Assembly (NCBI RefSeq): GCF_011397635.1
Contig: NC_064773.1
Coordinates: 34,233,449-34,297,448, forward strand
Source: Epinephelus fuscoguttatus
Taxonomy: Eukaryota; Chordata; Actinopteri; Perciformes; Serranidae
Direction: 5' to 3'
DNA: 64,000 nucleotides
The position numbers and the translations under genes were made by a program. Below are positions 46,933 to 58,322 of this stretch, piece by piece (the first letter of the stretch is position 1; every line of letters begins with the position of its first letter). The notes under the pieces were generated by a model. It searched no databases. It was not told where the DNA came from and worked only from the letters and a program-made list of their open reading frames with translations.

Positions 46933-48559
46933 CAGTACAGGCCAAAAGTTTGGACACACCTTCTCATTCAATGCGTTTTCTTTATTTTCATGACTATTTA
47001 CATTGTAGATTCTCACTGAAGGCATCAAAACTATGAATGAACACATGTGGAGTTATGTACTTAACAAAAAAGGTGAAATAACTGAAAACATGTTTTATAT
47101 TCTAGTTTCTTCAAAATAGCCACCCTTTGCTCTGATTACTGCTTTGCACACTCTTGGCATTCTCTCCATGAGCTTCAAGAGGTAGTCACCTGAAATGGTT
47201 TCCACTTCACAGGTGTGCCTTATCAGGGTTAATTAGTGGAATTTCTTGCTTTATCAGTGGGTTGGGACCATCAGTTGTGTTGTGCAGAAGTCAGGTTAAT
47301 ACACAGCCGACAGCCCTATTGGACAACTGTTAAAATTCATATTATGGCAAGAACCAATCAGCTAACTAAAGAAAAATGAGTGGCCATCATTACTTTAAGA
47401 AATGAAGGTCAGTCAGTCCGGAAAATTGCAAAAACTTTAAATGTGTCCCCAAGTGGAGTCGCAAAAACCATCAAGCGCTACAACGAAACTGGCACACATG
47501 AGGACCGACACAGGAAAGGAAGACCAAGAGTCACCTCTGCTTCTGAGGATAAGTTCATCCGAGTCACCAGCCTCAGAAATCGCAAGTTAACAGCAGCTCA
47601 GATCAGAGACCAGATGAATGCCACACAGAGTTCTAGCAGCAGACCCATCTCTAGAACAACTGTTAAGAGGAGACTGCGCGAATCAGGCCTTCATGGTCAA
47701 ATAGCTGCTAGGAAACCACTGCTAAGGAGAGGCAACAAGCAGAAGAGATTTGTTTGGGCCAAGAAACACAAGGAATGGACATCAGACCAGTGGAAATCTG
47801 TGCTTTGGTCTGATGAGTCCAAATTTGAGATCTTTGGTTCCAACCGCCGTGTCTTTGTGAGACGCAGAAAAGGTGAACGGATGGATTCCACATGCCTGGT
47901 TCCCACTGTGAAGCATGGAGGAGGAGGTGTGATGGTGTGGGGGTGTTTTGCTGGTGACACTGTTGGGGATTTATTCAAAATTGAAGGCACACTGAACCAG
48001 CATGGCTACTACAGCATCCTGCAGCGACATGCCATCCCATCCGGTTTGCGTTTAGTTGGACGATCATTTATTTTTCAACAGGACAATGACCCCAAACACA
48101 CCTCCAGGCTGTGTAAGGGCTATTTGACCAAGAAGGAGAGTGATGGAGTGCTGCGGCAGATGACCTGGCCTCCACAGTCACCGGACCTGAACCCAGTCGA
48201 GATGGTTTGGGGTGAGCTGGACCGCAGAGTGAAGGCAAAGGGGCCAACAAGTGCTAAACACCTCTGGGAACTCCTTCAAGACTGTTGGAAAACCATTTCA
48301 GGTGACTACCTCTTGAAGCTCATGGAGAGAATGCCAAGAGTGTGCAAAGCAGTAATCAGAGCAAAGGGTGGCTATTTTGAAGAAACTAGAATATAAAACA
48401 TGTTTTCAGTTATTTCACCTTTTTTTGTTAAGTACATAACTCCACATGTGTTCATTCATAGTTTTGATGCCTTCAGTGAGAATCTACAATGTAAATAGTC
48501 ATGAAAATAAAGAAAACGCATTGAATGAGAAGGTGTGTCCAAACTTTTGGCCTGTACTG
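46933..48559 (+). mobile_element. Tc1/mariner transposon with ~275-bp terminal inverted repeats
   Basis: The ends CAGTACAGGCCAAAAGTTTGG and its inverse lie between TA dinucleotides (46931-46932, 48560-48561). The left TA is the end of an (AC)n(AT)n microsatellite (46890-46932). The inverted repeats run 46933-47208 and 48284-48559 with very few differences, so they include the last part of the transposase gene. Confidence 0.93.
47344..48396 (+). pseudogene. Tc1-like DD34E transposase with one early nonsense codon
   Basis: ATG 47344 is followed after eleven codons by TGA (47377-47379); the same frame then stays open for 338 codons to TAA at 48396. Visible parts: helix-turn-helix (QSVRKIAKTLNVSPSGVAK), GRPR hook (HRKGRPRVTS), second HTH, and a DDE domain with WSDESKFEIF (first D), FQQDNDPKHTS (second D) and SPDLNPVEMVWGELD (E). 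All catalytic residues are present. It is apparently a recently inactivated copy; without the normal start, translation from an internal ATG would lose the first HTH. Confidence 0.9.
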
Positions 48560-48561
48560 TA

Positions 48562-51545
48562 TATATGATGTTATAACATGATCACCATGTAAAACATTTA
48601 AATCTGAATTAGTAGTGTCTGTTGACCACTTATTTATAAGTTGGTAATATCCTGTTGCAGACAATGTGTGTTTGGTACCATTCAATAGCAGACAGCGCAG
48701 AGGCTGGAGCCTGCCTGCCAGTCTCAACCCCTTGGAACAACTATAAGATGAGAAGAGACTTTTGTCTTGTAGAGAGAGAGAAGGGAAAAGAAAAGAGAGA
48801 GCAAGAGACAAAGAATCTTGTAGAACAACTTTTGAGAAGCCAGCGGGCCATGCTGGGCCCATCCAGCGTGGCCCCGCTGAGCAATTTGATGGCATCCTGA
48901 GCAGAACTGAACATGCTAAAACCCAACAGAAAGAACTTCATGCCACAAAGTCTGCCTTACTCCTGTGTCCTGGACCAACAAGGTCAGGACTGAAGAAAGG
49001 CAGACTCCTGCATGCCCACCCTGGGTGTGTGAAGATGACCGACATGGAGGGCCAAGCTCACCCGAGCCAAGGTTGCCATGTGGGCTCAGGAACGCCCAAA
49101 AGCACCCAACAGCACCAGGAGGTTCGACCGAGGAGAAGAGAGGGACCAGCTGAGCGGGCTGCCCCTTGGGACAGCACCAGGAGCGGTTCACACCAAGGAG
49201 CAGCGCTGCTTTTTCCTCTTCCCCCTCCAGAGCATCTTCTTTCTGGTCTGCTACAACTCAGGTGAAACAACACAATTTTCCTGTGCTGGGGTTTGATGCG
49301 TAGTTTAATAAGTATGGTAGGGAGCATTAGATAAAACTAGGATTTCCCCAAAGTTTTCAGATGTTTCCCTTTTTTGCTTCCCAGGCCGCTCAGCTGTTAA
49401 ATGGTGTTTTTCACAGTTCATGTCAAAGCTTCCTCTGCTAATTATCTTACCATTGCTCACTGCTTCATCTGGTTCACTCTGGTCATTCATTCATTCATTA
49501 GCATCGCTGTATTCATTTCATTCCACTCATAGTTGCATTTACTCATTGTCTTGTCTGTTGTTAGGTGTATGGCATCTTGGTCTCCTGTGTCAGTAGTTTA
49601 GAATAAATGTTTGTCTATAAAGTCGTTGTCTTAGTTTTCTGTAGGATTACATTCAGTCACTTTACGGGTGCAAAGATCCTGGCTATTTGAGCTGTATTTG
49701 AATTGACAATTGATAATTAATAATTTCCCCAAAGTGCGTTAAACATTCTTGTCTGATCAACAAGAGGTGTGGTTTTATTAGTCTGACTATGAAATTATAT
49801 CGCTGGACGAATAATTAAAGTGGTTATGTTTAATAATTCTTATTAATGTCACTTTTTCCTAATATTGAGCTAATCAAACCCTACAGTATTCATGGTGAAA
49901 AACGTAGGCATCTGAATAAACTGTTTATAATCAAATCAAAATTTACATATGTAATGGTGGAGAATTTCGGCGAGCATTTATTTAACAAATGCTGCCACAG
50001 AATAAATAATAAATTATGTAACAATCAATATTTCCTACACTGGCTTACTAAAATAAAAGTTCTCTGGATCCTACAAAGCTTGTATCAGCAGAGTCTTTCC
50101 TTCACCATCATCTCACCATCTTTTGATATTGCAAATAGCAAGGCCTGATAAACTACACAAGCAAAAAAAAAACATGACACCCCCTTTCCTGTTGGTGGTG
50201 TTTTTTGCGTGATTTTAGGTCCAATGTGTTAATACAGTATGTCAAAATGAAAAAATAACTGTAAAGTCACACATGTGAGGTTGTGCTGAAAAAATGACAC
50301 CAAACAAGGCAAGGTAAACAGTAACATGAAATTTAAAGGTATAATCACAAGTAGTCAAAAACGGACAATTATACCCTTGACCGCAAAGGGTTAATGCTTG
50401 TGTACCTTTACTTAAGTAAAATTCTAATGAATGACTTCTACTTACAGCAGAGTATAGGATCTGCATACTTCTACCACTGCAAATGATCAGTTGTACCTCT
50501 CTTAGTTTTGCACATTTGACAGAAATGTTGCATCTCTACCTACTGCATTATTGTGATCTCAGTTGGCTTACAGAAATAGTTAAGGATGATCACTTTACCC
50601 TCAACAATTCCGGCCCATGTTTTGTAAAGCTTTATACTTCACCTGAGAACAAAAAAAGGGCAGAACATGTCTGGAGAACAGTCACAGCTAGGGAGATTTA
50701 TATCTGTGCATTTGCACCAACATCCATGACGAGTAGGCCTACATATAGTGGAGACTGGGGACAATATCTAACATGAGGCAGGGGTGGATATAACATGTTA
50801 AAAATAAACTAAATTTTATTAATTAACTTTAACTACTAGTCTCTTTAAGCATTGTTGTACAATATTATTAGAATATTATTTATTTTTACAATAATGTTCT
50901 AGTATTATTTATACATTTAGTAATATTTTTCAACTTACAGTTGAGTTTTGTTTGTGGTGAAGCTCTGTTAGTAAGCCTCTTCCTCACTCTTGGCATACTG
51001 AATATAAACAGAATAAAATTTCACTTCTAGATTACTTATTCAGTGTATGCTTAACATTAAGGGCTTAATATTTACTCATGGATCATCACATTGATAAGGC
51101 TGTGTTAATACTAATAATCAAATGATCAAATTTTTACGTGAACTCCAATAATTATGTAAAGTAATGTAAAAAAAAAAACAATGAGCTGTACATGTATAAA
51201 TGTATATATTTTTAGATATATTTGACCATATATACATATATATTATAAGGGCATAAATATGGCAATGTAACAGACAACAGTTAAACATTTTATATGTCTG
51301 AGTGAACTACTGTTTTATGTTATCACAATTACTTGTGTATGCTGGAAAGTATTGTTGTGTGGTCTGTTTGGATATGGCTCTTTAGCTTTGGGATGGTTGC
51401 AGTAAGGTGTTACAACCATCCCCGCCGGATCAGCCATGACAGAACATCATGTGACACACTGACCTGGACACATGCGAACCATGTTACTTAGAAGTCAGCA
51501 AAACACTGATTCAAACTAAGTTTGGATTAATTCATACAAAAGGTC
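48562..51545. other. repeat-rich intergenic DNA without recognised gene
   Basis: The stretch 48700-49660 is GC-richer with overlapping frames on both strands. A late AATAAA (TTTAGAATAAATGTTTG, about 49600) may mark the internal-leader and LTR side of a retroelement, but I cannot place its ends. Around 50390-50480 lies one copy of a dispersed ACTTTTACTTAAGTA-type repeat, also seen near 55690 and 56780. The rest is AT-rich with no exon seen. Confidence 0.4.
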
Positions 51546-51842
51546 TGGGGCCTCATTTATAAAACCTGGCGTAGGATCCATACTAAAAGTTTACCTACGC
51601 TGAAAAGCTGAAAAGTGCGTAAGCAAAAAAAAAGTCGGATTTATAAAACCATGCCTACGCACACCTGCAAGCACTTTCCCTTTATAAATCACAGTCCAAC
51701 CGGAAAGTTGCGCAGCAGGATTTGATTCATGTCCCTCCCTCTCCACACCCACAATTCACCATGTATGGTCATGCAAATTACCTCATGAATGTGTTTTGCA
51801 TATAAATAGGCATGATGGATCCACGGCATTTCACGCTGAATC

Positions 51843-52133
51843 ATGGCAGCAACCAGAAGAAAGAGGAACTTTTCTGAGACAGAGATCGAGGTGCTTGTGG
51901 ATGAGGTGTCAGCGAGACGGGAAACTTTATTCGGCGGCCATTCAAGTGGCATTACCAACAAACGAAAAGCCACTGAATGGCACGCTGTGGCCACGGCAGT
52001 AAGCGCGGCTGGCACAGAGCGCAGTGTCGCCGAAATAAAAAAGAAGTGGTCGGATTTAAAGGTGGAGGCAAAAAGAAAGTGGCTTTGCACTGCCAGAGCG
52101 TGGCAGCTACAGGTGGGTCCAGAAAACACATGA
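51843..52133 (+). CDS. Harbinger Myb/SANT-like DNA-binding protein
   Basis: The 96-residue frame starts MAATRRKRNFSETEIEVLVD and continues through ATEWHAVATAVSAAG and VAEIKKKWSDLKVEAKRKWL, the three-helix Myb/SANT-like pattern with spaced tryptophans. In Harbinger elements this partner helps bring the transposase to the nucleus and DNA ends. ATG 51843 lies 300 bp inside the left terminus, after a TATAAATA box at about 51802. The frame ends soon after the domain; family members are often longer, so it may be truncated or spliced (GTGGGT after CTACAG). Confidence 0.75.
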   Translation: MAATRRKRNFSETEIEVLVDEVSARRETLFGGHSSGITNKRKATEWHAVATAVSAAGTERSVAEIKKKWSDLKVEAKRKWLCTARAWQLQVGPENT

Positions 52134-52556
52134 AACATGCACATGTGGTGAAAGTTCTGAAGCAGCATTGTAAAAACACAAAAAGGATTTAGGCACATTT
52201 ATCTTCAAACAAAATCTGATAAATGCATGTGGAATTTATTCTCTTGCACATGTAGTCTACGTTTGTAAACTAGGCAATAAAAAAATCGGAATCTGCTAAA
52301 TCAAAATATTCAAAGTGAAAACTGTTGGTCACATTTCAGATTAAATGTTGTGAATAAGTCCTAAATATAGCTACATCGAAATGTTAAATCTAACGGCACC
52401 CAATAGCTGCAATGTGGTTTTATGAATGAAAAATGTAACACTACTTAATCATGCTTGCAAGGTTCATTTTCTGTGATGTTGCCGCCACCCCTTTGTGACT
52501 CTTGACTGAGCAGAAAAAGTATTTTTACACAGGTGGCAGCCGTACCATGGAAGAAC

Positions 52557-53193
52557 CTACACCACTTCACACCAAAGTGGCTTCCATTCTCGGACCAGCC
52601 AGCATGTCTGGTGTTGTGTCACATATACAAATTCGTTCTCGCTGGGGGCTCTTATAGCAATGTGGGTGCAGTCAATTGCGCCGATTACATTAGGGAAACC
52701 GGACATTGCTGCAAATTGCCTTTTGCTGTTGGCCTGTTCAACAACAGTGTAGGGAATCCTGATGTAGCGACTGGTCATTTGGATTATCCCATCCAAAACA
52801 GCTGGCAGTGCAGCACTGAGGGATGGCTGTGATATCCCAGACCTATTCGCACAGGATTTATTATTAATTTCTATTTCCTGAATAGAACAGAAATCTATAA
52901 ATTGAATTTATATCAATAGACAATAAAAGAAATAGGCATACCTGTCGGATAATTCCCTCTGGAACGAGCCCGTTGCTAGGAAACCCAACGCTGTCAGCAC
53001 TTTAATGTGTGCCGGTATGGCGCGGTTCCGGTGGGTTGGTCGCTCTAAAATTGGACTCAATTCAGCAAGGTAGTCTGAAACGGCTTATTAGCCAGTCATC
53101 ATCATGAGCCAGGAAATCTTCCCGATCTCGGAATACCCTCTCCAGTCGGATCCGTCCATTGGCATGGTCTTCGAGAAGTGCAAGTGCATCCAT
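52557..53193 (-). pseudogene. Harbinger DDE transposase, truncated and frame-broken
   Basis: The minus-strand ATG near 53193 (MDALALLEDHANGRIRLERV) begins an exon that is broken near 53075 where the frame reads into TGA. Past it, PTHRNRAIPAHIKVLTALGF and ATGSFQRELSDR follow, then a probable intron. The next exon has GISQPSLSA, DGIIQMTSRYIRIPYTVVEQ and FPNVIGAIDCTHIAIRAP, which includes the first catalytic Asp region. It ends soon after NEFVYV, so the second Asp and the Glu are missing. Confidence 0.85.
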
Positions 53194-53458
53194 TGTGCCT
53201 TATTGCGCACGGCTGCCACTGAATGGCTATTTATATGTGCTTTTTCCATTAACCAATCGTTCTCACCTTGTCACAATTGTCTCCAAAATGTGCTTAAGCA
53301 AGGTCTGTAGTTTGCTTAAAGTTACGCACATTCCTACGCTAGTCTTTTTTTTATAAATCCCAATTCTTGCGTAAGAAGTTGCGTACGCACTTCCAAGCCC
53401 GGTTTTGTGCGTAAGCAAGCTTTATAAATGAGGCCCCAGGACACTATGAAAAAAATAT

Positions 53459-55487
53459 AGTGGCAAGCAAAAGCTTGGGAAATTTCATTTACTGTGAATA
53501 TTTCAGCAGAAGATGAACTAATCTCCAAAAGGCATGAAGTTAAAGACAAAATGTGCTTTTCAACATTTTAAGCAAGATTAATGTTTTGTACAATTTTATA
53601 ATGAAAAAATTAAAGGATCACCTTGCAAAATTTGGCCACCCCAAGACATTTGAGTTCTCAGATAACTTTTACCAGGGTCTCAGACCATAATTAGCTTGTT
53701 AGGACTAGGGCTTGTTCACAATCATTGTTAGGAAAGGCTAGGTGGGCTCCTCTAAACAGCTGCCTAGTACTCTGAAAACTAAAATAACTGATGCCCACAA
53801 AGCAGGAGAAGGCTATAAGAAGATATCAAATTGCTTGTGATGTAATTATGAAATGGCAGTTAACAGAAACTGTGGAGGTCAGGTTAAGGTCTGGAAGACA
53901 AAGAAAACTTCAAGAGAGCTGCTCCTAGAATTTAGAAAGGCAAAGCAAAACCCCTGTTCGACTGCAAAAGACCTGCAGAAAGATCTAGCAGATTGGTGGT
54001 GATGCACTGTTCCACAGTGCAGCAACACAAAGGTTTGCAAAGGAACATATACAACAAGCCTGTTGTTTTTAGGAAACAAGTCCTGTGGACTGATGAATTT
54101 GAATCAGAAGTTTCCGGGTGCAAAGAGCAAAGGTATGTTTGGAGAAAAAAGGGTGCAGAATTTCATTGAAAGAACACCTGTCCAACTGTTAAACATAGAG
54201 CTGGATTGATCAGGCTTGTCTTGCAGAAAGTGACACAGGGAACAATTTACAGGTAGAAGGAAGAATAGATTCAATTGAATTCCAGCAAATTCTGGAAGCA
54301 AGACACCACTGGTTTACAGTGATACTTGCCCAAAGGGGGCACTACTAAGTACTGATGCAGGGTGCTCAAACTTTTGCTTTTTTGTTATTTTGAAATTGTA
54401 AAAGATGGAAATTAAAAAGTAATCTTGCTTAAGATATTGAAGAAATGCATCATCTTTAACTTTTTGCCTTTTGCAAATCAGGTCATATTCTACCTCTTTA
54501 ACTCCATTCGCGCTCCCTCCCTCCTCTGTTAAATGGGATCTCCCAGGCGCACTACGTCATCAAACCATGAGATGTTTGGTATCACCGGATTCAGGGAGCT
54601 CTCGGCTTCCTGAATCCGGCATCGTTTTTCTTTTATTCCTTATTAATTTCGCACCAGAGCTGCCTAAATACACGAAGTCCAAAATCGCGATGAGTGGTGA
54701 CAAGCCATGTCATGCCGTTTTTCGAGGGGAAAAGTTAAAGGATTACTCGCGATCTCATGCCGAGCCGTCAGTGGACACGTAGCTGGTTTATAAAAGGTAA
54801 GAGTCTCACTCTTCCCACTATTTTTAGCTGAGATATACCGCCTAGAAAGTAGGATCACAACTTTCACGTTTCATATGGCTTTATTTGGTGATATTTTATG
54901 GTTTTTCTGTCATAAACAACATCACACCTGATTTCAATAAGGTACGATGTTTGAAGCTGGCTGAGTGTTGTTTGATCACTGATAGTACTGTTTTGAAGCG
55001 GAGTGAGCGCTCTGTCATTTGGAGCTCCGCCTGGACCTTTTCATGGAAAAAACACTGTAGAATGGTCATACTTTGAGCAATTTTCTTCAAACTTGAAACA
55101 AATGTTCATTGATAGTATGCCTACAGCCCCACAGTGTCATTTACCTGTTCGGATGAAGCCACAGACAGTTATTCATCCTGAAAATCATTTTTAATTTTAT
55201 TTTAGGCAAAATCTTCAACTTTTTACTGATTCAGAGGCCCATTACTCTGTCTCTGTATCACCTAGAGTGTTTCTGACACTTTCACAAGAAACTTCAGAGA
55301 GTTTGCTTTCTGGCAAGACCTCATGCATGCATGTAGTCTGAGCGGTTCAGAGGCTACAGTCATTTTAATTTGGGTATGTCATTTTAGATGTTTTCGCTAC
55401 AAAATGGGGGTGGAGTGCAAGAGGTTTTAACTACTCACAGCAAACAAAATTTTGTCCAGGGTTGCCCAAACTTTTGCATGCCACTGT
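53459..55487 (+). mobile_element. degraded Tc1-like transposon, possibly enlarged by foreign DNA
   Basis: The left tip AGTGGCAAGCAAAAGCTTGGG pairs with CCCAAACTTTTGCATGCCACTG at 55466-55487. Between them, broken frames near 53860-54250 recall Tc1 transposase blocks (NCGGQV, KAKQNPCSTAKDLQKDLAD). A second, internal end-like motif GGTGCTCAAACTTTTGC lies at about 54361, so 54380-55440 may be an insertion, or two elements may abut. Another solitary copy of the right tip is at 56332-56357. Confidence 0.55.
54585..54619. repeat. short hairpin, 14-bp arms
   Basis: CCGGATTCAGGGAG and CTTCCTGAATCCGG pair at 13 of 14 positions around a 7-nt loop, in a GC-richer island inside the degraded Tc1 region. 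Confidence 0.7.
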
Positions 55488-55689
55488 ATGATGATCTTAT
55501 AGAATATGATGCATTGTTGTATATTTAACTACCCAACAGTATATAGAGGAGTTAAAATGAGCACAACCCTAAACATCTATAGCAGTAAAATGCAACATAC
55601 ACAATAATGCAGCAGTAATATTAATAAAAAAAACCCCGATCAGGTAGAATACAGAAAACACAGGGAACAGTTCACTGCACAATGAATAC

Positions 55690-55835
55690 TTTTACTTTAA
55701 ATTACTGTAAGTACATTACGTTGACATATTTATATACTTTTATTTAAGTACATAGTATTAGTAGTAGTAAAGTATTTTCATGGTGTAGTGTTAGTACTTT
55801 TACTTCCGTAAAGGATCTGAATATTTCTTCTTTTT
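55690..55835. repeat. dispersed repeat of ACTTTTACTT/TTAAGTA type
   Basis: Runs of TACTTTTATTTAAGTACATA-like sequence end at GTAAAGGATCTGAATATTTC, also seen around 50400-50480 and 56780-56920. It directly precedes the sialyltransferase-like exon and would supply part of its upstream splice region. Confidence 0.5.
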
Positions 55836-55847
55836 GTGTTCCTCCAG

Positions 55848-56270
55848 ATGTCTGTACCTCCTAAACAGCTCTCGTCTGTTTGAAAGAGGATCACCTGGCA
55901 GGTGTGTTCGCTGCGCCGTGGTCGGAAACGGAGGAATCCTCCGACGGTCCCAACAGGGGAAGAACATTGACAGCCATGACTTTGTGTTCAGGTAAATCTG
56001 GGGACACCTTGACTCTTGTTTTTACACTTTATTACACTATGACGTATTTTGTAACAGTTCAGAACACATATTTTATTATATTTATCTTCTGATTCACCTT
56101 AAAAATGATCTTTGATGCAACTTCTCTGATGCTACGTGATCAGCTGAAATGACCCTCAATGATCAAATTCTGGTAAAAATGTAGCTCCTTTCTCCTCAGG
56201 GTGAACAGAGTTGTGATCAAATGTTATAATGAAGATGTGGGGATCAAGATTTCCTTTGTCTTTTGGAGAT
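55848..56270 (+). pseudogene. orphan ST6GalNAc-type sialyltransferase exons
   Basis: Exon 55848-55991 (acceptor CCTCCAG, donor GTAAAT) encodes the start of sialylmotif L of alpha-N-acetylgalactosaminide alpha-2,6-sialyltransferases: [18 protein letters not shown], then [12 protein letters not shown]. The next block from 56200 (after CTCCTCAG) continues RVNRVVIKCYNEDVGIKISF. This aligns with the second half of motif L (LNGAVIKGYE.DVGTKTSFYG) but has lost conserved residues and runs into stops at about 56290. No S or VS motif exons and no upstream exons are seen. It is either a decayed gene piece or a duplicated exon pair surrounded by Tc1-like ends. Confidence 0.75.
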
Positions 56271-56485
56271 CAGTTGATTTCCTACTTATTTAACTACATG
56301 TATTTACAGTAAATTAAATTTTGACTAGGGGTGCCCAAACTTTTGCATGCCACTGTAGAGCTCCTGAGAAATACCAAAATGGATTGCACCATTTTATTAT
56401 GGTTTCCAGGTTATACAACATGTTTCCTTGAAATGGTGTGAAACAGTTTGCACCGGGCTTTGAGATATGTTTTCTCTCATGTGGT

Positions 56486-57212
56486 GGGTATAGATAAAGT
56501 CGGCAATGACGGGAACGCCCACAAACGTCACATCTGGTTAGAGCCGAGGGGGAAAACAAACCGGTCTCAGTAGCCAAAATGCCGAAGAGTTGCTGTATGC
56601 CCTTTTGCACCGCAAATAAACAAAAAAATCACCAATTAAAGTTTTACATTTTACCAAATAATAAAACGGAACCACAAAGGAGGACAAAATGGCTTCAAGC
56701 TATCAGAAGAGAGCTTTTAGCTTTGCACAGAAACAGGCAATAGAAATGTCCTTCAGAGGGCTGTATTTTATTTTATGCTTGGAGTACATTTCAGAGCCAG
56801 CACTTTGTTTTTACATCTACCGTACTCAGTAACTTTAATCAGTACTTCTGCTTTTACCAGACTTTTGTACACAAGTATCTGTACTTCTACTTAGGTACTG
56901 AATGTGTACTTTTGTACATGTTGCGAGGAAATCTACACAAATTACAAATGTAGTACAAAGTTAACTAGCGTTTAAATAATTAATCTAATATTCCTGATAC
57001 CCCTGACATAGTCTATGATTGTTTAGAAATGGTTAACATTACATTAAACTTACCTGAAATGAAGTGCTGACTGCAGACATGCACATGTTTTGCAAAAAGG
57101 CACACAGCAACTCTTCGGCATTGTGGCTAATGGCCGGTTTGTTTTCCCCCTCGGCTCTAACCGGATGTGGCGTTTGTGGGTGTTCCCGTCATTGCCGACT
57201 GTATCTATGTCA
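56486..57212. mobile_element. inverted-repeat element carrying a THAP first exon
   Basis: About 125 bp at 56486-56612 (GTCGGCAATGACGGGAACGC and onward) recurs inverted at 57088-57212 (ending GGGTGTTCCCGTCATTGCCG), with ~475 bp between. Both arms encode MPKSCC(M/V)PFC, the first Cys pair of a THAP zinc finger. Only the left arm continues into the rest of the domain. Outer termini are not determined. Confidence 0.6.
56579..56743 (+). CDS. THAP-domain N-terminal exon
   Basis: The 54-residue frame reads MPKSCCMPFCTANKQKN, then LKFYILP and RTKWLQAIRREL. It has the Cys pair (C-x4-C), the aromatic/proline FxxLP strand and the Trp-containing helix of THAP zinc-finger DNA-binding domains. The C-terminal Cys-His pair and AVPxF box would lie in another exon, which I do not find. 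THAP domains occur in P-element-type transposases and in host THAP proteins; either source is possible. Confidence 0.65.
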   Translation: MPKSCCMPFCTANKQKNHQLKFYILPNNKTEPQRRTKWLQAIRRELLALHRNRQ

Positions 57213-58322
57213 AAGGTGTACCCAATCAGCAGCAACGTGTATATAAACCAAATTCTGGTACATCTGTACCTACTGTATATACAATTTTTGTTTTTATTTC
57301 ACTCTTGCTTTGGCAATGTTAAAGTGTATTTTCACGTCTTTTTTCATTTTCACGTTGGCCTCTGTTGTAAGAAGCGCCAAATGCAATCTGCAGTGCTGGA
57401 GTTACACTGATATGTAACATGAAACTGCTTTATTCAGTCTTTGTAGCAGTTTAAATCACCTAGACCATTTGGCTCACAGTAAAAACCTCCTTAATGTCTG
57501 GATCAAAAAAAGGTGAGCACACATTAACTTATAAGGGGTGAGCACACAATAGCATGTTGTGGGCGAGACCTGAGATAGAAGAAGAAGATGATATACTTCA
57601 TTAATCCCCAGGGGAAAGTCAGTTTTTTTCACTCACCCAAAACACACACACACACATGCACAAATAGGACCTATACAAGTGGAGAGAGAGGGGCTGCAAG
57701 GGACACCTGGCACCCCAAGCAATTGGGGGTTCGGCAGTGCCAAGGAGGCGAACTGGCACCTGTCCAGCGACTAGTCCACACTTCATATTTGGTCTGGACA
57801 GAGGCTCGAACTCTCTGGCTCCCAACAAGTCTCTAAGGCAAGGGTAGGTAACCTGTGGCTCTATAGCCCTTCTCCAGTGGTTCCCTGTGGCTTACCAAAA
57901 AAATATATACGGAAATAAATAATGGTTATTTTTTTTTCAATATTTTAATCTTCATTTATCAATGATGTGGACCAAAGAAATTTTTACATTCTCCAAATGT
58001 AAAAATGTGAAGCCTATATACCGAATAAGAAAAAATGTTTTGACATTTCAAGAACTAAAATGTGCATCATACATCCACTGCCTGGCACCTTTTCCTCGCT
58101 TTGCTGAACCTTGATAGCAGCAGCTAGTCTTGAGTCTTCCTAGCTGGTTAGCTATGGATGCCAAATCCCAAAAATTAAAAGTAAGAAAGAATTTAGTAGT
58201 GTTTGGACTAATTTGTTTGTTTCACTGCCAGCTCTGCAAGTACCAAATAACCATAAATAGTGCCCTGCACAATAGCCACTTTGTGGTAAAACATATTAAT
58301 GAGTGCTTTTTTAGACTATTAG

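Larger units (their letters stand above)
51546..53438. mobile_element. PIF/Harbinger-type transposon with convergent ORFs
   Basis: The termini TGGGGCCTCATTTATAAA and its inverse TTTATAAATGAGGCCCCA enclose 1.9 kb. Subterminal GCGTAAGCAA/CCTACGC motifs repeat several times on both sides. The + strand encodes a Myb/SANT-like protein and the minus strand a DDE-nuclease transposase, the two-gene layout of Harbinger elements. I see no matching 3-bp target duplication. The transposase is incomplete, so the copy is defective. Confidence 0.88.

Noticed and set aside
48762..49265. 167-residue charged ORF
   Set aside because: GC-richer low-complexity stretch with open frames on both strands and no recognisable domain; probably retroelement leader DNA.
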